Assembly (NCBI RefSeq): GCF_015082335.1
Contig: NZ_BLRL01000002.1
Coordinates: forward strand, 410,569-474,568
DNA from: Moritella sp. F3
GTDB taxonomy: Bacteria > Pseudomonadota > Gammaproteobacteria > Enterobacterales > Moritellaceae
DNA length: 64,000 nt
Direction: 5' to 3'
The stretch's first letter is position 1. Each line of letters starts with the position of its first letter. A program made the position numbers and the translations under genes. Positions 46,341-53,480 of the stretch are shown piece by piece. Below the pieces are notes generated by a model. That model was not told the DNA's origin and did not search any database. It saw only the letters and a list, made by a program, of their open reading frames with translations.

Positions 46341-47525
46341 TTAACCGTCGGTAATTTCTTTTTTGTTTTTCTTACAAATAGCAATTATCGCTTGAATCTC
46401 TTCATTCCCAACTGATTTATAACGTTCAATTATCTCATTATAAACTTTAAGGGCTAAGAACTTATTACTATTATTCTCCAAGATAATAGCTTTGAAGTGC
46501 ATAGCTTTTACAACAGTTACCATTATCTGTTCATTTTCGTCAGACAGATACTCTGAGATCAAATCATCTAGGTAGCTAAAAGTACTTTCGTTCGGATGAT
46601 CTTTATCAAAAGGGTAGCGGTTCATTGCAATTGTAAACAAGGTATTCGCCCTATCATAAGGGGCTAGATTCGATGCTACTTGAGATAATTTTTCGTCATA
46701 GGAGGAAGCTAAATCCTTACGCTTAATAGCTAAATATGAATTAATTATTATTTGTAGAGCTTCAATCCTAGAGCGATTATTTACAACTTCTTCTAACGCG
46801 AACTTTGCATGTAATATTGCATCTGCAAAATCATGCTGCTGGTATTTATCAATTGCAACTTGGACGTTCTCATTTAACTCCTCATCTTGAAGAGGTGCTC
46901 TACTAGGATCCAAACGCAAGTTGGAGACTTTTTTCACGTTAATGAAATGTTCTTCTGTTGATAAAAAGTATTTTTCTGCATTGTCTCGCAACTTCTCAAT
47001 CTCATCGACGTACTGTTGAGACTCTTCTTTTAGCAGTCTAGGCGCCTCTTTATTTAGCCACTCTGCATGATTCTTTCTGGTCTCACTGACTATATCTTCA
47101 AGCTTTCTATAATGTAGGTAACCAATAAAGAAGATGATAAAGGTAAAAAGTACTCCCCAACCTGTACCAACCCAAGAAAATAAGTTAGCCCATTGGCTAA
47201 TACTATTTTCTGCTGAAATTATACGATCAATAAGATATTTTTCAGACACACTTAATTCTTGCTTTGTAGCTAGGTTCTTAAACCTGAGTAACTCTGATTC
47301 AATCACAGCGATACGAGACTCAAGTCTATACAAAGCTTCTTTATTATCAGAAGTAACAAAAACTGTTTTATTAGCATCTTTTAAGAACTGAACATCATTC
47401 GATAATTCAGATACTTTGTGAGCCAGATGGACAGACTGTTTTATAATGCTTTCTTTGATTAGGTCTTGAGATATTGAACTAAATGAAATCAGAACCAAAA
47501 TAAATAATAAAAATTGCTTTCTCAT
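46341..47525 (-). CDS. Membrane-anchored coiled-coil/TPR-like cassette protein
   Basis: 394 residues. A signal-like N-terminus (LLFILVLISFSSIS), a predicted coiled coil (about 30-105), one membrane helix (about 118-137, VLFTFIIFFIGYL), then a long helical cytoplasmic part with TPR-like repeats (YQQHDFADAILHAKFALEEV, ALKVYNEIIERYKSVG). No enzyme motif. It is an integron cassette gene upstream of the TIR cassette and would be read with it from the same side. Function unknown. Confidence 0.7.
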   Translation of the reverse strand: MRKQFLLFILVLISFSSISQDLIKESIIKQSVHLAHKVSELSNDVQFLKDANKTVFVTSDNKEALYRLESRIAVIESELLRFKNLATKQELSVSEKYLIDRIISAENSISQWANLFSWVGTGWGVLFTFIIFFIGYLHYRKLEDIVSETRKNHAEWLNKEAPRLLKEESQQYVDEIEKLRDNAEKYFLSTEEHFINVKKVSNLRLDPSRAPLQDEELNENVQVAIDKYQQHDFADAILHAKFALEEVVNNRSRIEALQIIINSYLAIKRKDLASSYDEKLSQVASNLAPYDRANTLFTIAMNRYPFDKDHPNESTFSYLDDLISEYLSDENEQIMVTVVKAMHFKAIILENNSNKFLALKVYNEIIERYKSVGNEEIQAIIAICKKNKKEITDG

Positions 47526-47544
47526 AGTACTCCTAATTAGTAAA

Positions 47545-47640
47545 CATAATGCCCTGCTAACAGGCAGAAAATAGCTGGTTAAAATTAGCGATGAAGGGCT
47601 AATCCAACTGTTTTTTGTCCTTGTTAAACAACTGTTATGT
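47545..47640 (-). repeat. attC: attC site 3
   Basis: 96 bp. Minus strand: ACATAACAGTTGTTTAACAA ... GCCTGTTAGCAGGGCATTATG. Interior GGACAAAAAACAGTTGG pairs with CCAGCTATTTTCTG. The terminal box reads CATTATG instead of the usual CGTTATG, so it may recombine poorly. Confidence 0.8.
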
Positions 47641-47643
47641 TTA

Positions 47644-47841
47644 TTAACTACAGTGTTTTTTCATATAATTTAAAGTTTGCTCTGGCATACCTGTAGCACC
47701 GCAAGAACATTTAAATTCTTTTGATAACGAATTTGCAGCGCAACGTTGACCTGAACAATGGTCCTTATCACACAAACAGCTAACATGCCCAGAACCTTGA
47801 GCTTCAGAATCACACGTTGTACATTTTATTAATTGATCCAT
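47644..47841 (-). CDS. Cysteine-rich small cassette protein (65 aa)
   Basis: 65 residues with ten Cys: CTTCDSEAQGSGHVSCLCDKD, then HCSGQRC and CSCGATG. The spacing suggests two small zinc- or metal-binding knuckles, in part like metallothionein. The stop lies 4 bases from attC3, so it is a cassette gene, the first one visible in the series. No signal peptide. Function unknown. Confidence 0.65.
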   Translation of the reverse strand: MDQLIKCTTCDSEAQGSGHVSCLCDKDHCSGQRCAANSLSKEFKCSCGATGMPEQTLNYMKKHCS

Positions 47842-48196
47842 TTATTTTCCCCGTATGAATTTCTTGTTCCGTTTATAGTTTTGCAACGTATTTTATTTCA
47901 ACTGCGCCAGAAGGAATTTAAACATCAATGAAAAATAAGATAAAACATCAATCTGACATTTAAACCTATTCTGAAATAGTCTGCAGTCCTGTTATTTATT
48001 ATTTAAGTCTTATCAATTTTCAATAAGCCTTCATATACGGCTGATTCTATTGGATTTTTAATTTTAATAAAAGGGAAGTAAGACTTTTACCTGACAAACT
48101 GAGACTTAATGTTAGAAACAAATAATATTATATAAAACCATAATTTATTATTTCAAAAGTCGGCACTTTGGCGGCATAGGATGAGTTGTCTTGGAT

Positions 48197-48231
48197 ACAA
48201 AAAAGCGAGCCCTACTTTCGCAGGACTCGCT
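48197..48231 (-). terminator. Orphan minus-strand terminator beside the transposon end
   Basis: Within the 557-base gap 47842-48398. On the minus strand AGCGAG...CTCGCT (6-bp stem plus inner AGG/CCT pairing, one mismatch) is followed by six T. No gene ends before it: the sequence to the right is the transposon end at 48274. It looks like the terminator of a minus-strand gene that was pushed away by the insertion. The rest of the gap to the left is AT-rich and featureless. Confidence 0.75.
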
Positions 48232-48273
48232 CTAATCACTTCATGTCTTTAACGCTTTAACACGCTAAATCAA

Positions 48274-48370
48274 TGTAGTGGTGTATTTGAATTTTAGACA
48301 AAGTAATCTTGAAACCCGCATTAAGCACCACTCACAAAAAACCTATCATGCATTCTAATTTTGGACAAAG
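48274..48370. repeat. Proposed left end with two TnsB-type sites
   Basis: TGTAGTGG (48274-48281) is followed at once by a 22-bp repeat at 48282-48303; a second copy lies at 48349-48370 (18 of 22 bases equal; shared core AATTTTNGACAAAG). Tn7 ends also have an 8-bp TGT tip, then 22-bp TnsB sites, and widely spaced sites are typical of the left end. The assignment is inference since the right end cannot be seen. Confidence 0.6.
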
Positions 48371-48398
48371 ATAAGTACCTAAATTATTAAATATTTTT

Positions 48399-48974
48399 CT
48401 AGCAGGTTAGTTTCGTTTTTTCTATGAAATCACACCCTGCAAGTATTGGTTCATAATGAAAAACATAGCCATCAAGCTGTGTCATACCATATCCATAGAG
48501 TTCCGCGGCATATACACCATCACTTAAATCTCGAAATAATGTTGCATCGAAAAACTGATAGTTTTCCAACATCAACCAGCAATGAACTTTCTGTGAACGA
48601 GAATCAGGGCCGACATCTAATTGTCTTTGTAATTCAGCTAAATCACATCCCATATGAGCATTTCCATTAACAATTACATCCCCAAAAATAATTTCACTTA
48701 AATAACCATTACGCGCAAATATCTCTTTTAGCTGAGTATGAACATATAAACACCCACCCGATAGATGATCATAATTTAAGATTGGTTGCACAGTATCTAT
48801 AATCTCAAACATTCGTTCAAAATCGTTCTTACTTAAGGGTCTATATTTTAAGTGGCTAGGGGTTAAACCTACATCTTCAGATTGATCATATGCTGTTACT
48901 AATTTACGTCTATGCTCTGCATGATGTTCCATTATTTCATTAAACATATCTAAATTATCTTTAAGTTTAAGCAT
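48399..48974 (-). CDS. Transglutaminase-like Cys-His-Asp protein downstream of viperin
   Basis: 191 residues, no signal peptide. SGGCLYVHTQLKEIFARNG (Cys75), KVHCWLMLENYQFFDATLF (His131, Asp143) give a Cys-His-Asp series in the order and context of transglutaminase-like or papain-like folds. The overall family is unknown to me. It is the third gene after the viperin, 61 bases behind the zinc-ribbon gene, on the same strand, so probably co-transcribed. It may modify or cleave a protein, or process a small molecule. Confidence 0.6.
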   Translation of the reverse strand: MLKLKDNLDMFNEIMEHHAEHRRKLVTAYDQSEDVGLTPSHLKYRPLSKNDFERMFEIIDTVQPILNYDHLSGGCLYVHTQLKEIFARNGYLSEIIFGDVIVNGNAHMGCDLAELQRQLDVGPDSRSQKVHCWLMLENYQFFDATLFRDLSDGVYAAELYGYGMTQLDGYVFHYEPILAGCDFIEKTKLTC

Positions 48975-49035
48975 TTTATTACCCTGTAATACGACCTAAC
49001 TAATCTGTAAACCAGTTAGATAAAAGAAAATTTAA

Positions 49036-49389
49036 CTAATACTGACTCTTAGTTAAATGCCAGCCATGACCGTACTTACATTTATAGACTCTTAAATTAA
49101 TGTACTGCTCGCTATAAATGATATCAGCTCGCGTGTTCGCTTCTTGCTTGGAACGATATGAATCCTTATGTAAACCACTTCCATCAGTACACTCACTACA
49201 TTTTGTACTAGGTGTCTGCCTACTTGATGGAGATAAATGCCAATATTTACATTTATTACACTCATAAGGGACTAAGTCATTTCCATAACGTTCTTTAGAA
49301 AAATCCGCTGCACACTGAGCTTCTGGCTCACTAAAATATTGGCTAAGTGGTTGAGCAGACATTTTTCCAACACATGTTTCACTTTTCAT
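49036..49389 (-). CDS. Tandem zinc-ribbon-like protein downstream of viperin
   Basis: 117 residues made of two copies of one unit: YFSEPEAQCAADFSKERYG...YECNKCKYWHLSPS (about 18-55) and YRSKQEANTRADIIYSEQY...YKCKYGHGWHLTKS (about 78-115), with another CxxC pair (CSEC, 64-67) between. The shared pattern is Y-x-S...EA...AD...Y-x-C...WHL. Its start is 3 bases after the viperin stop, so the two are translationally coupled. It may bind nucleic acid or hold zinc; no known family recognised with certainty. Confidence 0.65.
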   Translation of the reverse strand: MKSETCVGKMSAQPLSQYFSEPEAQCAADFSKERYGNDLVPYECNKCKYWHLSPSSRQTPSTKCSECTDGSGLHKDSYRSKQEANTRADIIYSEQYINLRVYKCKYGHGWHLTKSQY

Positions 49390-49392
49390 ATT

Positions 49393-50319
49393 TTAAGCCT
49401 CCACTAGCATTGATGTGTCAGCTGGAAAATATCTAGCTATAAATGTTTCCTGATTGAAGTTTATCTGGCTAAGTGCTTTTTCAACACCAATGTCATTAAT
49501 AAACTCACTATATCGATAACCTGCATTATCATGGCCGTTTTGGTAAAAACACCCTTTAGGGTCAATCATTAAATATGACTCAGTCATCGCCGTATTAGAT
49601 TCAGCATAAATGGGTAGTCCTAAGCTACTATGCTCTTTTACAAAATCATCAAACTGATTATCTGAGATTAAAAGCTCATTAGTACCGTACGGCATCACAT
49701 GCAAAACTTTCCATTTATCAGGCTTCAATTCTGAGATAATTGTTGAAAAGTTTTCTTTCCAATTATGCTTATTTACGACTGTATTTATTTTAGTTTTAAC
49801 TCCTCTTTGGTTACTTTTAATATCACGTAAAATTAACCTCAATCCTTCTGAGTCTAAAGATTCACCTTTCCTATTAACTCGTCCAATTTTTTCTCTTACT
49901 GCGTAGCTTTGACTATCAAAGCTGATGCCAATCATATCTAAAGAATTATTTGGCAGTTTAGTTTTATTCCTCAGTAAATAGTGTCCATTGGTTATTAGTG
50001 ATGTTTTAAACCCTTTTTGTTTAGCAAGCATCAAAATAGTTGAAAATGCACTGCCTAACATCATTGGTTCACCACCAGCAAAGTTGATTCGAACATGTTC
50101 ATATCTCAGATTTGACTTTAAAGGTGGTGTCCCTTTAATGAAGTAGTTTGCTAGTTTATCTAATAACTGTTCTACAGCGTCCAGAGAACGGTGTAACTCA
50201 TTAGGTTTCCCCCACTTTGCAAAGCAATAGTCGCAACTATAGTTACAAGCCTCTGTTATATGCCAATTGATAACTAAATCATTTATTAATGAAGACGGTT
50301 TAATATTGCTAGTGCTCAT
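49393..50319 (-). CDS. Prokaryotic viperin (radical SAM antiviral enzyme)
   Basis: 308 residues. Radical SAM cluster motif CNYSCDYC (Cys25, Cys29, Cys32), SAM-binding NFAGGEP (79-85), then features shared with human viperin: KINTVVNKHNWKENF (177-191; human KINSVINRFNVEEDM), DKWKVLHVMPY (201-211), and ESNTAMTESYLMIDPKGCF (240-258). Viperins convert nucleoside triphosphates into 3'-deoxy-3',4'-didehydro forms that stop phage RNA synthesis. AAGGAG precedes the ATG. The gene is cargo of the Tn7-like element, leads a three-gene unit and diverges from the ankyrin gene. The base preference cannot be read from the sequence, and no nucleotide kinase is adjacent. Confidence 0.92.
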   Translation of the reverse strand: MSTSNIKPSSLINDLVINWHITEACNYSCDYCFAKWGKPNELHRSLDAVEQLLDKLANYFIKGTPPLKSNLRYEHVRINFAGGEPMMLGSAFSTILMLAKQKGFKTSLITNGHYLLRNKTKLPNNSLDMIGISFDSQSYAVREKIGRVNRKGESLDSEGLRLILRDIKSNQRGVKTKINTVVNKHNWKENFSTIISELKPDKWKVLHVMPYGTNELLISDNQFDDFVKEHSSLGLPIYAESNTAMTESYLMIDPKGCFYQNGHDNAGYRYSEFINDIGVEKALSQINFNQETFIARYFPADTSMLVEA

Positions 50320-50456
50320 CTTTAACTCCTTGTGTAGATAGAGTCAGTATCTAAAATACAGCTAAATACTTAAATGAAAAGTGACGTCCCCTCCCCACAA
50401 CGTATGATAAAGTACTGTATTGATTATTATTAATGATGATTTAAAAAGGATTTATC

Positions 50457-53177
50457 ATGGCTACATTTCCAACTTTCGAATCTGTACTTTTAGAGATTTC
50501 AACAGGCCTTGGCATTAAGACCGAATTGACGAGTAAAGCGAAAAGTAAGTTTAAGAATACAGAGATGTCGTTAGGTAATTTTTATGATACGTGGCAAAAA
50601 ATAATATTAGAGATAGCCCATTTTTTTGATTTAGACGAAAATGTCACTAATGATTTACTTCAAAACATACAAAATGACTATGCTATTCACAAAGCTATCG
50701 AGACAAATGTATTCACATTCAAAGCAAGTAAAGAAAAAATCGTGTGGCATTACTTAGCTAGAGTTTTAATTCCAGCACTAGCAAGACACACCGTATTCTG
50801 GCAAATAGAGTCAAAGCTTGACGCTGGTATGCCTGGGGGTAAATTTTGGTATTTGCCATACTTAGACCCATCAAAAGAAGATCCAAAAGTCGAATTACCA
50901 ATACCACAAGTTCTAAATTGGTTAATCGATTTAATTGAAAAACCAAAATCTAGTATCGCTAAAAATATCGAACATGATTTAAAAATACACGATATGACAG
51001 GCACAGTATTAAAAAATTTACACAACTGGTTAAAAGCTAAAAATACACCCGAAGTATCGAGTATAAACAACACATTTCCAGATGAAGTAAAAATTAAGTT
51101 TAATGGCTGTTTTCAGCCCAATTTTGCTCAGCCAGTATTTAACCAAGCAATCCAATTTGTTATAAAAAAAGGTCACACACCAGAAACTTTACAGCATGAG
51201 ATTGCAATTACTAGTGATGATTTAAAAGCATATTTTCAGCACACTTGTAGTGAAGATCAAAAAGCGGATTTTGTTTTAAAAATACAAGAACGCTATCAAG
51301 CTCCAAGTACAAAAACCATCAGACAAAGGCTCATTGTTGCAAGAGCAACACAAAATGGCTATGAACGACTTGTAAAATTGATAACCCCTCACGTAGATAA
51401 ATTAAATATCAACCCAGAAGAAAACAAAGCATTACAGCTCGTTAAAGTGTACGAACTTACCTATAATGAAACTCTAAAATCACACTTGGAGTTTTCTCAT
51501 TTAGGTGAAAAAAACGAAAATAAAAATTTTACTCAAAACCTTCCTCCGTTCTTAAGACATGACCTATTGCTTTGCGTCGCGACTGAAAATTACGCCACAG
51601 TGCCATTAGTAGCTCCTCGCCTATCAAGCATTTTTTCTGATCCAACAACGACTCATAAAATTGATCATATATTTCCATACTCAAAAAATATGATGGAGGA
51701 AATAAAAATATCCTTTACGCAGTTCGCATCTAAACAACAACATTTAGATGAAAAAACGAGTGATTTAGTTAACTTATTACAGAAAAATAAAGCCCCATTT
51801 AAGAAATTACAGAGTATAGAGGAATTTCAAATAGTCCACGAAGCCTCGAAATACGATTACCCAAACAAAAATATAAAAGGGTTAATTTCGCAAAGACTAA
51901 ATGAACTAGCGGTAACGCAATACCAAAAAATACAATCCATATTTGTCGAGCTTCATGAAATTTTCGTATCTAGTTCCTTCAATTTACAAAGCGAAAAAAA
52001 AGTAAAAGAATTGATATCATCAGCGAATCAAAATGACGAAGTTGTGTATTGGAAACCATTCATTTTAAAATATGAAGCCTATCATTTCATTGCGCAAAAC
52101 AAATTAAAGGAAGCTGAAAAACTTCTCAACATAGCGATGGATGAGTGCAAAAAGTATAACTTTGCTTCTCTACGTGGAACCATAGCCAGAGATGCTTTTG
52201 CTTTAGCTATAGCAAACCAAAAACTAATCCCAAATAACCATGAAAAATATTATAGAGACATTATCTATTGGGGCGGTTTAGAAGATAATACAGAGAATAA
52301 GAAAACACCTGATTTTTTTGATATTTCGCGTGATCTTCATGAGTATTTCTGGGAATCTCTTTACCAATGTTATCCAAGTTATTCCCCACTTTTCTCCAGT
52401 TCATTGCAAGACCTAAAATCATTTTTACCTGATTTTCAACTAGTAGTGAAAGATCAACAACAGTTGAATTTTATACTAGAAAAACATAAGCATCTAAAAT
52501 CTAAACAGCTTAAATCCCCTCAATCTGACAGTATTATTTTTCTATTAATAAAAATATCCTATGACATGAAGTCAAAGTTTAAAAACACTCAGCTACCAAT
52601 CCCAGCGGATGTAATAGAAGAAGTAATTAGCGTATCTAACAAAACCCTATCAGCTGTCAGAGATATAATTAAAGAATGGCATCAAATTGTTGATATCTCA
52701 GATTTTAAACAGCAAACACCACTTATGTTAGCGGCTAATAATAAAGATGTAAGAACAGTTCAAGCTTTATTAGAAGCTAATGCAAACCCCAATTTACAAG
52801 ATTTAAGAGGGCGCACGGCCCTTCATGCTGCCATGGCAAGTGGGTGTATAGATTCAGCAAAACTAATAATTAAACACGGTATTGACGCTAATATTACAAC
52901 GATCGAGAACGCGACCGTATTACACACAGCAGTTAGAATGGGGAGTATTCAATTAACGAAACTGATACTTAGTCATTTTCCTGAATTGATTAATGCCAAA
53001 GATCATAATGATATGACTGCAACAGACCTAGCTTTTGAGATAGCGAATTGTAAACTTACATATCATATTTTAACAAACTTTTTAGCTAGTGAATCGAGGT
53101 CAACGGTCAGCCATAAATCTTATAAAGAACTGCTAAATTACCTGAATGATATAACTAACTCAGTTACTACAGCATAA
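50457..53177 (+). CDS. Large ankyrin-repeat protein, candidate defence effector
   Basis: 906 residues, soluble. Residues 1-750 are helical and unknown to me (LARVLIPALARHTVFWQIESKL, GKFWYLPYLDPS, later TPR-like KLKEAEKLLNIAMDECKKY). Residues about 752-880 form ankyrin repeats: TPLMLAANNKDVRTVQALLE, GRTALHAAMASGCIDSAKLI, ATVLHTAVRMGSIQLTKLIL. No catalytic motif is evident in the N-terminal part. The gene diverges from the viperin gene with 137 bases between. Long proteins with a unique N-terminus and a repeat sensor are common in one-gene phage defence, but this is inference. Confidence 0.75.
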   Translation: MATFPTFESVLLEISTGLGIKTELTSKAKSKFKNTEMSLGNFYDTWQKIILEIAHFFDLDENVTNDLLQNIQNDYAIHKAIETNVFTFKASKEKIVWHYLARVLIPALARHTVFWQIESKLDAGMPGGKFWYLPYLDPSKEDPKVELPIPQVLNWLIDLIEKPKSSIAKNIEHDLKIHDMTGTVLKNLHNWLKAKNTPEVSSINNTFPDEVKIKFNGCFQPNFAQPVFNQAIQFVIKKGHTPETLQHEIAITSDDLKAYFQHTCSEDQKADFVLKIQERYQAPSTKTIRQRLIVARATQNGYERLVKLITPHVDKLNINPEENKALQLVKVYELTYNETLKSHLEFSHLGEKNENKNFTQNLPPFLRHDLLLCVATENYATVPLVAPRLSSIFSDPTTTHKIDHIFPYSKNMMEEIKISFTQFASKQQHLDEKTSDLVNLLQKNKAPFKKLQSIEEFQIVHEASKYDYPNKNIKGLISQRLNELAVTQYQKIQSIFVELHEIFVSSSFNLQSEKKVKELISSANQNDEVVYWKPFILKYEAYHFIAQNKLKEAEKLLNIAMDECKKYNFASLRGTIARDAFALAIANQKLIPNNHEKYYRDIIYWGGLEDNTENKKTPDFFDISRDLHEYFWESLYQCYPSYSPLFSSSLQDLKSFLPDFQLVVKDQQQLNFILEKHKHLKSKQLKSPQSDSIIFLLIKISYDMKSKFKNTQLPIPADVIEEVISVSNKTLSAVRDIIKEWHQIVDISDFKQQTPLMLAANNKDVRTVQALLEANANPNLQDLRGRTALHAAMASGCIDSAKLIIKHGIDANITTIENATVLHTAVRMGSIQLTKLILSHFPELINAKDHNDMTATDLAFEIANCKLTYHILTNFLASESRSTVSHKSYKELLNYLNDITNSVTTA

Positions 53178-53191
53178 AACAACACATAAAG

Positions 53192-53217
53192 AAGTGGCAG
53201 ATTTCAACTGCTACTTT
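53192..53217 (+). terminator. Terminator of the ankyrin gene
   Basis: AAGTGGCAG (53192-53200) and CTGCTACTT (53208-53216) form a 9-bp stem with one G-T pair, 15 bases after the stop. The remaining gap to 53480 is AT-rich and empty apart from the ribosome site of the next gene. Confidence 0.6.
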
Positions 53218-53480
53218 CATTTAAGGCTCATTGAGACTCCTGAGTACTCTTCTTAGAAAGACTACAACAATATTACTGCATTAGTTTTCAATATAACCAA
53301 TTATAAAATTTTATGAAACTCAACATCTAGATTAAACAGTCAAACAACTCACTTTCAGCACAGTGCTATTTACCTTATTATTCATACTGTTAAGATTGTA
53401 ATTCAATGTAAATTATTATTCACACATTTGGCCATTATTTCTCAACAATTAAGAAAACCATTAATCTAGAGGTATTAAAA

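Larger units (their letters stand above)
45223..47841 (-). mobile_element. Integron gene-cassette cluster without integrase (CALIN-like)
   Basis: Three minus-strand genes, each ending at or within a few dozen bases of an attC-like imperfect palindrome: 47644-47841 then attC3, 46341-47525 then attC2, 45331-46185 then attC1. All genes share one orientation and are single-ORF units, as in integron arrays. No intI or attI is in the window; they would be expected to the right, where the Tn7-like element now sits. Confidence 0.8.

Noticed and set aside
39975..48273. Prophage remnant
   Set aside because: No phage structural, integrase or lysis gene was recognised; the genes fit cassettes and small defence-like units better.
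48282..48370. The two 22-bp repeats as promoter or regulator sites of the 191-residue gene
   Set aside because: That gene reads toward them and ends there, so they are downstream of it; their place beside a TGT tip fits transposon end sites better.
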